Notes: generated by a model not told the origin, from the sequence alone. Numbered from the stretch's first letter, positions 1-8,701 are shown. The stretch: DNA of 64,000 nucleotides from Bermanella marisrubri (GCF_012295615.1 NZ_CP051183.1:524501-588500); one strand, 5' to 3'. Made by a program: numbers and translations.

Positions 1-2192
1 CTTGAGATTTCAGTACCTGCTGAATCTTTCACTGAACCCTGTATTTGATTGGTGTGAAAATCTGCGCCTTTAATTTGTGCGTTCTGAAAAGAGACATCCC
101 ATTGAGAAACGATGCTGCCATTGACTGAATCGGAAACATCTAAGTTGATTGATCCTTGGCTAATTCTACTATTATTGAAATCCACTGAAAAATTACCAGA
201 AAGTGATGTGACCACACCATCATCGGCAAACCCCATACACTGAGTTAGATCTGTACAATCAAGATCATTCGCGGTGAAAGACGCTGTTCCAGATAGTTGA
301 TTGATATCGGCTCGTTCGGCTGCAATCCAAAACGCTAAGATATTACTTTCCTCTTCTGTAAATGCCGAGCCGTTGTCGATATCCGTTATGGTAATGGGTT
401 CATCGGGTTCTGATATCCATACTCCCCAGCGTATATTATCCCTACCACCTACATCTTTTACTTGAATATCACAGGGTTCTAAGCTGGATTCGGCTCCTCC
501 ACAAGAGGGAGATGCACTGGTGTAAGCTAAGTAGCTATCGATAACTTGATTGTCCTCGTTGTCTTTCTTGATAATGGCTATGCGCGTTGTTCCATCTTGC
601 TCCTCTTCGTTTTCTACTAAAATTGGTTGGTTATTTTTTGGATCCCATGAACCATTTCCTATGAAGACCTCAAGTTCCGCTTGCGTATACCAGTCTTGAT
701 CACTGTAGCTACCATCCGCAAGTTGTTGACTGCCAATTTGTTGATAAAATTTCTGTTCGGTTTCTTCGTTTACTCCAAAGATATCAAGCTCTAATGAGCT
801 TAAGAAAGCCTGAGTTGGATCAGATGTTGCGGTGGCAATTTGTAATCTAAATTCACCTGTAGTGGCGGCGTTGTAGATGTTTATGTGAATAGGGTCTGAT
901 GAAACAATACGTCCATTGTTGGTTTCTTCGTAAAGTATTCCAGAAGTAAATTGAAAGATATTATTTAAATCATCCGAATTCGTAACAGTGGTATTGGAGC
1001 TCTCGGCAATAGGAATTTCATATTGAAAGTGCCTTGTAACATAGTCGCCATTTGTTCCGCTCTTTTCCAAAATAGAGTAGCGAATTTCAACCGTGGAGCC
1101 TTGGGCATAGGTGACTGTTTCAATACTTGCATCTGTCATAGTATTGAAAGATTCTAATTGAGCTTCCATAAGCGGGATTGTTGGCGTCTCGCCGGAGCCA
1201 AAAAAATTGAACATTGAGGGTATGGCTACCAACCCTAGTTTTCCACTTTCGCCAAGAGCATATGCTTCGTCACTAATGATGTTTTCAGCGAAAGGGTTCG
1301 ATGAATTGGAAATATTTACACCTGCATAGGGATTATTAAAATCAAACTCAGAAGACGTTGACGCCTCGATGGTTTCTGCCAACTTTGTATCCACAGCGTC
1401 AACGATGACTTGGTCGATGTCTGCTAAAAATTCGTTATCGTTGTCAGAGAGAAGGGAGTCTGTGAAATCGGCATCTTCCTCTTGACCATCCTGCTCTTGG
1501 TTTTCTGCAAGTTCGGTGTCGGACTCGTCTGATGATTGTTCAGTTTCGTTTGAGTTTTCCTCTTCATCTCCTTCCACTGGTTTATTCGTTGCGCTATTTA
1601 AACCAAATGCAGTGGGCGGTGCCAAAAGTCCTTTTGGTGCTGTGTTGGGAGTCACGCGCGAGTAGTTATAATCCGCACCTAAGCCAAGATCAATACTGCC
1701 AGATTCGTTTTCTACGCGAATACCACCTTCATATACTCCAACCACAAAGCTATCATTGGCTTCTTGTTGCACTTCATATGCGGTACCACGGATTCCAATA
1801 GAAGCTGCTGGGGTGGATACCTTGTAGGCATCTTTATCCCCTTTTCCTATCGACCCTGTAATGGTGCGGAAACCACCTTTTACTAGTTTAAGGAGAGCTT
1901 TGTCAGAGGCAGTGGTTTCGCTTTTAAGCACATATTCCTCAATATCTAGTTCGCTATTTGCTTTAATCGTCATCAAAGCTTTATCAATAAATCGTAACTG
2001 CACCGAACTGTTGGGGCCGGTTCGAATAATTTCCCCTCGATATATTTCACTACGACGTTTCAATGCGCGGCTTTCAGTATCGTTTTGTGCAATTACAGTG
2101 CCTTTAGCAATGATGACTCTTGCTGCGATATCCGCACTGAATGACGGTATTGAGAGGAATAGACTGAAAAAAATAAATATGAAAACTTTCAT
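1..2192 (-). CDS. FecR-domain exported protein, C-terminal part outside the window
   Basis: The reading frame stays open from the ATG at 2192 down to base 3, so at least 730 residues are present and the stop lies beyond the left edge. The first ~20 residues are a signal peptide (MKVFIFIFF...). Residues ~25-150 look like a FecR domain: an opening about imposed charge (VQLRFIDKALMTI), followed by VSTPAASIGIRGTAYEV, the hallmark of this domain in exported proteins that lack the FecI-type anti-sigma part. An acidic low-complexity stretch follows (~155-210), then a long region of no family I recognise, rich in Asp/Asn/Ser/Thr, with two Cys-rich short segments (SCGGAESSLEPC, DCTDLTQC). The start has a good ribosome site (AGAGAGG). 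It lies 11 bp downstream of the TPR/barrel gene and is probably cotranscribed with it. A role as a periplasmic or surface protein is inferred; FecR iron sensing is unlikely because no sigma factor or TonB receptor is nearby. Confidence 0.85.
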   Translation of the reverse strand, partial: MKVFIFIFFSLFLSIPSFSADIAARVIIAKGTVIAQNDTESRALKRRSEIYRGEIIRTGPNSSVQLRFIDKALMTIKANSELDIEEYVLKSETTASDKALLKLVKGGFRTITGSIGKGDKDAYKVSTPAASIGIRGTAYEVQQEANDSFVVGVYEGGIRVENESGSIDLGLGADYNYSRVTPNTAPKGLLAPPTAFGLNSATNKPVEGDEEENSNETEQSSDESDTELAENQEQDGQEEDADFTDSLLSDNDNEFLADIDQVIVDAVDTKLAETIEASTSSEFDFNNPYAGVNISNSSNPFAENIISDEAYALGESGKLGLVAIPSMFNFFGSGETPTIPLMEAQLESFNTMTDASIETVTYAQGSTVEIRYSILEKSGTNGDYVTRHFQYEIPIAESSNTTVTNSDDLNNIFQFTSGILYEETNNGRIVSSDPIHINIYNAATTGEFRLQIATATSDPTQAFLSSLELDIFGVNEETEQKFYQQIGSQQLADGSYSDQDWYTQAELEVFIGNGSWDPKNNQPILVENEEEQDGTTRIAIIKKDNEDNQVIDSYLAYTSASPSCGGAESSLEPCDIQVKDVGGRDNIRWGVWISEPDEPITITDIDNGSAFTEEESNILAFWIAAERADINQLSGTASFTANDLDCTDLTQCMGFADDGVVTSLSGNFSVDFNNSRISQGSINLDVSDSVNGSIVSQWDVSFQNAQIKGADFHTNQIQGSVKDSAGTEIS

Positions 2193-2203
2193 AATAAACC
2201 TCT

Positions 2204-3574
2204 CTACATTCTATAAGTGATGCCAAGTTCGGCTTTGAATCGTTGGTAGGTGTTGGCTTCGAGTGAGCTATCTTGATAGCTTGCGCTATAGTCATTGCGG
2301 AAACTTAATTTGGACGTAATGTTATATCGCCAACCCAATGTGGAATGTAGGCTGATGTCTTCACGTAACTTGCTGTAAAGAGCTGTGTTGATGGCATCGT
2401 ATTCACTGGCGGTAATATTGATCATCCAATAGTAGCTACTGCGTTGCGTGTGAAGGGTGGTTTGCTGAACTGAAAATCCCTGATAGCTTTTTCCATTATA
2501 TTTATTGATAGATTCTTTAGCGTCATCCAAACCAAAAAATGCGCTGATAGTCCAATTACTTTTTTTCGGCGGCGATTGGTACGTAAACTTATATTGCATT
2601 TGTTGAATGTCGCCATTGGGGTTATCGTCGTATTCACTCTGTCCTAAATTAAAACCTATCCCATAACTTGCGCCATTAGGCTGTCGCCAACGACCGTTTC
2701 CTAAGAAGGAAAGAGTGCTGAGAAATGACTCGGAATCAAGCAAGACACTTTGATATCGACCAGTGAGACGCCAACGAATGGGACCTGTAAAGAAACCGTA
2801 TGCGCCCTCTGCAATTAATGTATCCAGGTCATATAGAGATGTCTCACTATTGGCTCGTTTATTATAGATAGCGCGAACATCTAAGCTTTGGGTTTTACTA
2901 ATTGGCCTAAGATAGGCGAAATGAATAAGGGTAGACCAGTAAGCACTTGCGGTTTCTTTTGCATCCTCACTCAATACGATATCTACTGGAAAAATCAATT
3001 CTTCTTGAGGTAGTTCATCTTCACTGGTGGCACTGTTGATATTGCTGTCGTATCCACCGGCTAAATCTAACGCAAGCATGAATTCAGGCTCTACTTGACG
3101 ATAGAGCTCGGCGATCTTGTCTAAAAATGTTTTTACATTATTGCGTACAGGTGCTGGCGGGTTTTGCTTTAGTACTTGTTTGAATTCTGATTCCGAGCGC
3201 TTTAAGTTACGCAAATAAAAATGTACTCGGGCCAGTTCTAATCGATATCTAGGGTTATTGGGTTGGTAAAACAGGAGACGTTCGAAGGCAAACAAGGCTT
3301 CATCAAAATGCCCTGTTTCTATTGCGGCTAAACCATAATAAAAATCAAAGCTTGGTCGACCCTCTTCATTGTTTCGTATAGAGGATGCCAAAGAATAGGC
3401 TTGATCAAACTGTCTAGCGTTTACCAGCAATTCTAGTTGTTTTAATTGCTTTTCAGTTTCCTGAATATCTGGAGTTGAGTCTTGTGCATTTGATGGGTGG
3501 GCAACCATCAACATAAAAAACAACGTTAATACTAACGAGGAATTAAACGACATGATAAGTGATGATTTCAGCAT
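2204..3574 (-). CDS. TPR plus outer-membrane beta-barrel protein
   Basis: 456 residues. Residues 1-30 form a signal peptide ending in SNA. Residues ~35-165 are tetratricopeptide-like helices (FDFYYGLAAIETGHFDEALFAFERLL; NNPRYRLELARVHFYLRNL). From ~170 to the end the pattern is alternating aromatic/polar strands with LALDLAGGYDSNIN at its start, typical of an outer-membrane barrel. This layout resembles the TPR-plus-barrel proteins of the surface lipoprotein assembly modifier type, but I cannot establish that assignment by eye. The last residues are ITYRM rather than the usual terminal Phe. ATG at 3574 has only a distant purine run upstream; Met8 (3553) is an alternative that would keep the signal peptide. 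The gene leads the operon with the FecR-domain gene, which suggests that the two products work together in the outer envelope. Confidence 0.82.
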   Translation of the reverse strand: MLKSSLIMSFNSSLVLTLFFMLMVAHPSNAQDSTPDIQETEKQLKQLELLVNARQFDQAYSLASSIRNNEEGRPSFDFYYGLAAIETGHFDEALFAFERLLFYQPNNPRYRLELARVHFYLRNLKRSESEFKQVLKQNPPAPVRNNVKTFLDKIAELYRQVEPEFMLALDLAGGYDSNINSATSEDELPQEELIFPVDIVLSEDAKETASAYWSTLIHFAYLRPISKTQSLDVRAIYNKRANSETSLYDLDTLIAEGAYGFFTGPIRWRLTGRYQSVLLDSESFLSTLSFLGNGRWRQPNGASYGIGFNLGQSEYDDNPNGDIQQMQYKFTYQSPPKKSNWTISAFFGLDDAKESINKYNGKSYQGFSVQQTTLHTQRSSYYWMINITASEYDAINTALYSKLREDISLHSTLGWRYNITSKLSFRNDYSASYQDSSLEANTYQRFKAELGITYRM

Positions 3575-3702
3575 ATGGATGACCAGGGTTCCTTCCTTCT
3601 CAATTGAGTTTAGCAGTGATCATAAAAAACGCAGGCTGGGCTACACTAAATGAAAGGCTTATTTTAGAAGGCGCTATCACGGGGCTAAGAGCGGGATTAG
3701 GA

Positions 3703-4200
3703 ATGAAGAAAATCAATTCATTAACACGCGGTAAGATGTTGATTATTCTCAATAAAGTGCCGTTTTTTAAGGAGTTTAGCTCGTTTGAACGTGAGCGCAT
3801 TGTAGATAATAATGCAGCGTTTTATGTAGCCAATGAAGATGAATTTATTATTGAACAAGGAACCTTGGATACTGCGTTTTATATCCTTATGAGTGGTACT
3901 GCTCGGGTTGTGCTTGATGGGCGCAATGAAATCTTAGCAGAAATGCATCCAGGAGAGTTCTTTGGAGAAATTGCCTTTATTCAGAATGTACCCAGAAGCA
4001 GTCACGTTATCGCAAATGAAACATGTATTATGTTGAAAGTGGACCGTAGGTTATTAGGTGCTTTGAATTCGGATATAAGAGAGAAATTTAAAGATCAGAT
4101 TATATATAAGCTGGCTAATATGATTACAAAGAATAATGAGGCGCCAAAGGAGACCCCGAGTCAGAATCGACCAAACCAAGCTCCTTTTCAGGAAACTTGA
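3703..4200 (+). CDS. Cyclic-nucleotide-binding domain protein
   Basis: 165 residues from ATG 3703, preceded closely by AGGA. A longer frame opens with TTG at 3604, but that would leave only 29 bp to the divergent TPR/barrel gene. Residues ~10-130 form one cNMP-binding beta-roll: PFFKEFSSFERERIV, then GTLDTAFYILMSGTARVV, then the phosphate-binding cassette HPGEFFGEIAF with VPRSSHVIA. There is no DNA-binding helix-turn-helix and no catalytic domain; the tail after ~135 is short, polar and Pro/Gln-rich. The protein is therefore a stand-alone sensor or adaptor rather than a CRP-type transcription factor. It is divergent from the FecR/TPR-barrel pair. Which nucleotide it binds cannot be read from the sequence; the usual Arg-Ser (RSS) that contacts the phosphate is present. 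Confidence 0.85.
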   Translation: MKKINSLTRGKMLIILNKVPFFKEFSSFERERIVDNNAAFYVANEDEFIIEQGTLDTAFYILMSGTARVVLDGRNEILAEMHPGEFFGEIAFIQNVPRSSHVIANETCIMLKVDRRLLGALNSDIREKFKDQIIYKLANMITKNNEAPKETPSQNRPNQAPFQET

Positions 4201-4337
4201 TTCAAATCAGGTTTTAAAGCAGCTTCTTGTTCTTGACCTGCCCTTATTGATACACGTCAATTTTAATTCTCAGACCACTGCTATGTTTAAGTCATGACTT
4301 AACATGATTCAGGCGCACAGCCTAAGTGAGGTGGCAA

Positions 4338-4472
4338 ATGTACATAGATGAATATGTAATCGCGGGACTAATCATCGTGGGTTTAACTATCGCATTTTTC
4401 GGTGGTTTCTACCGTGCGATTAAGAATGACATCAAAAAACATGGTGATGGTAGCGAGCAATCTCATACTTAA
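4338..4472 (+). CDS. Small single-span membrane protein (44 aa)
   Basis: ATG 4338 has a clear ribosome site (GAGGTGG, 4 nt upstream). The 44 residues are a short acidic N-terminus (MYIDEY), one hydrophobic segment of about 18 residues (VIAGLIIVGLTIAFFGGFY), then a basic/polar tail (RAIKNDIKKHGDG). By the positive-inside rule the tail is cytoplasmic. It looks like the small subunit-like proteins (CcoQ/CydX size class), but there is no oxidase nearby and I do not recognise a family. A strong terminator follows about 100 bp downstream at 4576-4607, in the same direction. Confidence 0.6.
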   Translation: MYIDEYVIAGLIIVGLTIAFFGGFYRAIKNDIKKHGDGSEQSHT

Positions 4473-4575
4473 ACATTGAATTCGATAGTTCGCAGATTTG
4501 AGAAATGCTACGAATTATGTAACCGAGTTACTCCGGTAACAACCCCTCTGATATAGCAGAGTAGTGCTATTATTT

Positions 4576-4607
4576 GCCGACCTTAAGTTTAAGGTCGGCT
4601 TTTTTGT
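4576..4607 (+). terminator. Rho-independent terminator
   Basis: GCCGACCTTAA and TTAAGGTCGGC form a perfect 11-bp inverted repeat with almost no spacer (in RNA about 9 bp with a 6-nt loop), followed by a six-T run. It terminates the rightward transcript that carries the small membrane protein gene. The leftward gene ending at 4608 gains little, because there is no T run on that side. Confidence 0.85.
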
Positions 4608-5804
4608 TTATGCAGTCATTGAATCAGCAATAGCTTTTCCGCAGCAGTGGCCACTTGCCCATGCCCACTGGAAATTAAAGCCGCCTAAGTGCCCGGTCAC
4701 ATCCAGAACTTCTCCGATGAAATACAAGCCTTTTACTGATTTAGCTTCAAAGGTTTTGCTACTCACTTCATCAGTGTCGACTCCGCCCAGGGTGACTTCT
4801 GCTTTTTTATAGCCTTCAGTGCCGCTGGGAATAAACTGCCAGTTTTGGAAACGCTCTGCTATGGACGTCAAGTCTTTGTGCTTGTACTGCTGTAAAGGTT
4901 TGGACAAATCAAAATCTTGGCAAAAGGCTTCGATCAGCCGTTCAGGAAAGTGCTGCCTAAGAACCGTATTGAGTTGCTTGTTGGGCTGGTTCTGTTGAGC
5001 ATCTTTAAAAAACTGCGCCAGATCGATATCCGGAAGCATGCACACGGTGACGCTTTGACCAGGTTTCCAGTAGCTACTAATTTGCAGTATGGCTGGGCCA
5101 GATAGCCCTTTGTGAGTAAATAAAATGTTTTCACGAAAACTCATATCGCGACAACTCACCATAGCATCAATTGCAACCCCGCTCAGATTTTTGAGTGGAG
5201 CTAGGTCCCGTGCATCTAGTGTAAAAGGTACCAAACCTGGTCGTGTTTCTGTGATGTTTAATCCAAACTTTTTTGCCAACTTATGGCCAAAATCGGTGGC
5301 ACCCATAGTAGGGAAACTCATAGCTCCAGAGGCGACAACGAGGGCGTGACATTCAATAACGCCTTGGTTGGTATTAAGTATAAAACCATTTTCTTGTTGG
5401 CTTACGGTTTCCATAGTGCAATTCAATCGGATCGTTACCCCTAGTTCATCGCAACGGTTAAGCAGCATATCCAGAATAGCTTGGCTTTTATTGTCACTAA
5501 ATAATTGGCCGAGCTTTTTCTCGTGCCAAGGCAAACCGACGCGATCAACTTCTGCAATGAAATCCCATTGCGTGTAGCGCTTTAAAGCGGATTTACAGAA
5601 GTGAGGGTTCTGGCTTAAATAGTTGCTAGGTTCGGTATACATATTGGTGAAATTACAACGACCACCACCACTGATCAGGATTTTTTTACCTGCTTTATTA
5701 GCGTGATCAATCACCAAAACATCGACGCCGGATTCGGCAGCACTAATTGCGCACATAAGACCTGCGGCGCCGGCACCAATGATTACTGCATGATTGTTAG
5801 ACAT
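4608..5804 (-). CDS. FAD-dependent oxidoreductase, HI0933/YhiN family
   Basis: 398 residues. ATG 5804 is chosen because AGGACA lies 6 nt upstream; the frame extends to 5828 without a ribosome site. The N-terminus carries the FAD dinucleotide-binding fold VIIGAGAAGLMCAISAAESG, followed at ~45-60 by AGKKILISGGGRCNFTN, the family signature of HI0933-like flavoproteins. LVVASGAMSFPTMGATDFG and the C-terminal GLYFIGEVLDVTGHLGGFN with QWAWASGH (second FAD contact) complete the fold. Length and motif order match the family (about 390-420 residues). The physiological reaction is not settled for this family; database names such as aminoacetone oxidase are only propagated. It is monocistronic as far as can be seen, with a divergent zinc-ribbon gene upstream. 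Confidence 0.92.
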   Translation of the reverse strand: MSNNHAVIIGAGAAGLMCAISAAESGVDVLVIDHANKAGKKILISGGGRCNFTNMYTEPSNYLSQNPHFCKSALKRYTQWDFIAEVDRVGLPWHEKKLGQLFSDNKSQAILDMLLNRCDELGVTIRLNCTMETVSQQENGFILNTNQGVIECHALVVASGAMSFPTMGATDFGHKLAKKFGLNITETRPGLVPFTLDARDLAPLKNLSGVAIDAMVSCRDMSFRENILFTHKGLSGPAILQISSYWKPGQSVTVCMLPDIDLAQFFKDAQQNQPNKQLNTVLRQHFPERLIEAFCQDFDLSKPLQQYKHKDLTSIAERFQNWQFIPSGTEGYKKAEVTLGGVDTDEVSSKTFEAKSVKGLYFIGEVLDVTGHLGGFNFQWAWASGHCCGKAIADSMTA

Positions 5805-5974
5805 AGTTGTCCTGAATAGATGTTCCATTGCATGGAATTTTAACAGAAAACAGTTTGTTCCTGCTGTGTATTACAAACTATAACAAAATGGCTGGAAAGT
5901 TGACCACTTGGACCATTTTATTTTGGTATATTCTGTGCGTCAGAAGTATGCAGATTATTTAAGGTTTGATAAAA

Positions 5975-6211
5975 ATGCGTTGTCCTTTTTGTCGGGAAAA
6001 TGTTGTTGGCAAAAAAAGTATTGTGATATTGGCAGGTGAGGGGCCAGCACACAAACATTGCTATGAAAGTCACACATATCAAAGTCGTCAATTTGATAAT
6101 ATTGATTTACAGAAATTAGATGATACCAAGCTATTTGAGCTTAAAGACCTTGTACTTATGGAGATAAATAGCCGACAAGAACAGGAGCCCGAAATTGAGT
6201 TGTTCGCCTAG
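5975..6211 (+). CDS. Small putative zinc-binding protein (78 aa)
   Basis: ATG 5975 has AAGG 10 nt upstream; a TTG at 5966 is in frame but has no support. The product starts MRCPFCRENVVG and has a second metal-like pair HKHCYES at ~28-32, so CxxC plus HxxC could hold one zinc in a treble-clef or ribbon fold. The C-terminal half (LQKLDDTKLFELKDLVLMEINSR) is predicted as one amphipathic helix with an acidic tail. I do not recognise the family. No operon partner: the next gene to the right runs towards it and ends 18 bp away. Confidence 0.72.
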   Translation: MRCPFCRENVVGKKSIVILAGEGPAHKHCYESHTYQSRQFDNIDLQKLDDTKLFELKDLVLMEINSRQEQEPEIELFA

Positions 6212-6228
6212 CCGCCATTAGTCTGTTT

Positions 6229-6759
6229 TTAAAAGCTATCAAGAACGTCTCTTATACCCGTGTCTGATTGAAAAACTTGGTTATATCTCACCACAAAGTT
6301 CTTATCAATGATCGCAAAGCTGGACATACTAGCAGACAGATTATTTTGTAGCTCGCTATCAATATCAGCTAAGACTTGGCTCGATTGGTAACCACTGGCA
6401 ATCTGGGTTTCACGACTCATTGCTTGTGATGACGACACATAATCTACGAATACAAAAGTCACATTTGGATAATCTTCGGCCAGATGGTTTTTGATATGCT
6501 GCATATGACTGTCGCAAACTGGGCACCACATTGTGAAGTAAAATGCGACGGCATCAGCTTCGCTCAGGGCTTGACTGAGTTGCCACTTATTCAAGTTATT
6601 ATCTATTAGTGCGATGTCTTCTAACACTGTGCCTTGCAAGCCTTGTCTATTTTGTTCGCCTTGGATTGGGTCATTGCTAGGTGTGAGGTCTTCCATGCAA
6701 GCGGTGCTTGCGATCAAGAATAGTAGTAATACGCATCGAAATGTGAACTTAGAAAACAT
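6229..6759 (-). CDS. Thioredoxin-fold lipoprotein
   Basis: 176 residues. The N-terminus is a lipoprotein signal with lipobox LIASTAC, so the mature protein begins at Cys21. Residues ~45-175 are a TlpA/redoxin-like thioredoxin domain: VAFYFTMWCPVCDSHMQHI contains the redox pair CPVC, and DYPNVTFVFVDYV and SSFAIIDKNFVV are the following strands. The motif between the cysteines (Pro-Val) fits a reductase or metal chaperone such as SCO/TlpA better than an oxidase of the DsbA type. The start overlaps the end of the barrel-protein gene by 11 bp, so the two are translationally coupled. It is the third gene of the envelope operon that begins at 8628. Confidence 0.85.
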   Translation of the reverse strand: MFSKFTFRCVLLLFLIASTACMEDLTPSNDPIQGEQNRQGLQGTVLEDIALIDNNLNKWQLSQALSEADAVAFYFTMWCPVCDSHMQHIKNHLAEDYPNVTFVFVDYVSSSQAMSRETQIASGYQSSQVLADIDSELQNNLSASMSSFAIIDKNFVVRYNQVFQSDTGIRDVLDSF

Positions 6760-7714
6760 AGCTTGCTCCTATGTTAACGATTTGGGTTTTTGAGTAGTTA
6801 CTGCCTGCTTGCGCTTCGGAGAAACTGGTTTTCACTAGCCAATCACGACTTGTGCTGTTCCAGACAAGGCTTGCTGATAATCGACTTTCACTAAAACCTG
6901 TATCACTTATGCGTTGGTTGTTTATTTGTGTATCCCGTTCTTTCATTTCGGCGTGAGTGATCGTTAAACTGAGCATGCTATAGTCGGGCAAGAACCATGT
7001 ATAGCCACCGCCTAAACTCCAGCTATTAGTAGCGCCTAGTTGTTTATTGTAGGGATCAACAGGATTGCTGTATTCTTGGTTCACTGGACGTTCAACATGA
7101 TAGCCATGTGTGTACTGGTAGCTTAGGGTCCAAGGATAAATGGTTTTTTCTATGATTGTGCTTATGTCCCAACGATAGAAGCCGCGACCGGTAATATCAA
7201 AATTGGATTCAACATCATCGCTATGTTGGCTATAACCTGTGGGAAGCGTTAATTGGCTGCCAAAATAAATACTGGGTTTGAGACTTTGCCATCCTGTTAT
7301 TTTATAAACACAGGTAACCCTCTCGAACGCCTCATACCAAATACCAAACTGTACATCCCCAAGGCCTGTCTGCTGCTCTGTGGAATCACCGTACTCACTT
7401 TTGTTAACGGTTAATGGGATATAAACATTCGCCTGCCATTGTTCTGCTAAGCGCATGGCATATGATGTATTTAGTGTTTGCTGAGTTAATGTTGTATTAG
7501 CCGGATCTTGTTTTTTATTGCCCGTAGCATCCCAAAATCCATCGTAGTGAACATAGCCAGTGCTAATATCTAGCATATGGTTTTCAAATTTTGGCAAAAT
7601 AATGCTATTACCAGCGCCACCCCCACAGCAAGAGGCGGCTTGAGTAGCTATAGATAAAAAGAGAGCACACCCCGAAAATGCTAGGGCGGCTGCGTGAGAA
7701 AAAGTGACTGGCAT
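6749..7714 (-). CDS. Outer-membrane beta-barrel protein with N-terminal SCCGG motif
   Basis: 321 residues. A signal peptide (~1-26, ending ATQA) is followed directly by ASCCGGGAGN, a vicinal cysteine pair at the mature N-terminus that could bind a metal or be redox active. The rest is a run of amphipathic strands (WQANVYIPLTVNK, GLGDVQFGIWYEAF, KPSIYFGSQLTLPTGY, WSLGGGYTWFL), with a final Phe in GASYVF, the classic BamA signal. GLGD plus LTLPTGY resembles the MetA-pathway/transporter barrel family often annotated near phenol or metal genes. Its 3' end overlaps the thioredoxin-like lipoprotein gene, and it lies 17 bp after the Met-rich lipoprotein. The predicted role is an outer-membrane partner of those two; the substrate is unknown. 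Confidence 0.83.
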   Translation of the reverse strand: MPVTFSHAAALAFSGCALFLSIATQAASCCGGGAGNSIILPKFENHMLDISTGYVHYDGFWDATGNKKQDPANTTLTQQTLNTSYAMRLAEQWQANVYIPLTVNKSEYGDSTEQQTGLGDVQFGIWYEAFERVTCVYKITGWQSLKPSIYFGSQLTLPTGYSQHSDDVESNFDITGRGFYRWDISTIIEKTIYPWTLSYQYTHGYHVERPVNQEYSNPVDPYNKQLGATNSWSLGGGYTWFLPDYSMLSLTITHAEMKERDTQINNQRISDTGFSESRLSASLVWNSTSRDWLVKTSFSEAQAGSNYSKTQIVNIGASYVF

Positions 7715-7731
7715 ATTTAAGTAAAAGACCG

Positions 7732-8628
7732 TTAGTGGTTTGGGTGCATCATGCTGTCGTCAACAGCACCATCAAAGGTGAAAGTAACAGTTGTTTCTGG
7801 GTTACTCGAATCGCCATTGTCTTTTTGATCGTTGTTTACACTTAAACGGACGTTAATAATATCGGTTTCATCACCCGCTAAACCTAGGTTCATTCCTTTA
7901 TAAACACCTTTATTTTCCACGTCCGCCATCGCAGTCTTCCAATTCGTTTCGTTGTCACAGGACTCTATACACATTTCAACCACGACACTGGCTATATCTA
8001 ATTCATACATGCTATCGGCATTAAGCACATTGCCTTCGGCAACGGCTTGGTAGTCCATCATGGATTCTCTAGCGGCCACATAAACTTCGAAGTTATTCAT
8101 ACCCATGGCTTCATGGATATGACGACCGCGATTATAGACATAATAATTTCGGCTTACGGTGCCACCGTTCATACTCATAATTTGGTCGTTGGCACCACCT
8201 CTTAGTTGTTTTACATCACCTGAGTTCATCTCTACCGTGATCGGGAAGGTCTGCATTTGACCGTCATAGGTTACATCAATATACCAATCCCCCATTGGGT
8301 CTCCGCTTGGCATATTAGATGGCATTAAGAAATAAGCGGTGGCGGTATAAGAGCCGTTCTCATCTAAGGTGCCAGTAGTTGATTCAAACGGCGTACCATG
8401 TTCCACACTGTTGGTCATAATCATGAGTGGTGATACTTGTATTTGCTCGTTTGGCAAAGCTGTACCATCTGTAAGTTCGACCGATACCGTCACCTCGGCC
8501 ACACCATTCTCGACTGTTCCAAGTTCAAGTTCGAATGAATAGGGATTGCCCTCATCGTCAGAGCCGCATCCTGTTAGCGAAAGAAATGCCGCCACCATTA
8601 AACCGATTAATCCTGTTTTTGTATTCAT
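7732..8628 (-). CDS. Methionine-rich lipoprotein, first gene of envelope operon
   Basis: 298 residues from ATG 8628, which has GGGGAT upstream; the frame extends 6 codons further to 8646 without better support. The signal ends in the lipobox SLTGC, so mature Cys is ~residue 20. Two beta-rich halves follow: ~30-135 (EVTVSVELTDGTALPNEQIQV; PMGDWYIDVTYDGQ), which reads like a FixH/YtkA-type immunoglobulin-like domain, and ~150-290 with HIHEAMGMNNFEVYVAA. Met, Asp and His are frequent, and the C-terminus is DDSMMHPNH, as in periplasmic copper-handling proteins, though no accepted copper motif is present. A metal-related role is inference. A dyad operator candidate lies 57 bp upstream of the start. 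Confidence 0.8.
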   Translation of the reverse strand: MNTKTGLIGLMVAAFLSLTGCGSDDEGNPYSFELELGTVENGVAEVTVSVELTDGTALPNEQIQVSPLMIMTNSVEHGTPFESTTGTLDENGSYTATAYFLMPSNMPSGDPMGDWYIDVTYDGQMQTFPITVEMNSGDVKQLRGGANDQIMSMNGGTVSRNYYVYNRGRHIHEAMGMNNFEVYVAARESMMDYQAVAEGNVLNADSMYELDIASVVVEMCIESCDNETNWKTAMADVENKGVYKGMNLGLAGDETDIINVRLSVNNDQKDNGDSSNPETTVTFTFDGAVDDSMMHPNH

Positions 8629-8684
8629 CGCTATATCCCCTGTCAATAATGGGGAAATTTTACTGCGTCAGAGGCTCAGGTCAC

Positions 8685-8701
8685 TGTGACATATTGTCGC
8701 A
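8685..8701. promoter_or_regulatory. Dyad TGTGAC-N5-GTCGCA, candidate operator
   Basis: TGTGAC (8685-8690) and GTCGCA (8696-8701) are an inverted repeat with one mismatch and a 5-bp centre. It lies in the 250-bp gap between the leftward lipoprotein operon (start 8628) and the rightward exported-protein gene (start 8879). Spacing to the lipoprotein gene fits a promoter-overlapping site. It is not a CRP site: that would need TGTGA-N6-TCACA, and here the spacing is off by one. Confidence 0.4.

Noticed and set aside
1861-2220. Rightward frame opposite the FecR-domain gene
   Set aside because: It is the shadow of the FecR coding strand, with no ribosome site and no protein-like composition of its own.
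8685-8701. CRP/Vfr site upstream of the lipoprotein operon
   Set aside because: The half-sites fit loosely, but the spacer is 7 bp instead of the required 6 for TGTGA and TCACA; reported only as an unnamed dyad.
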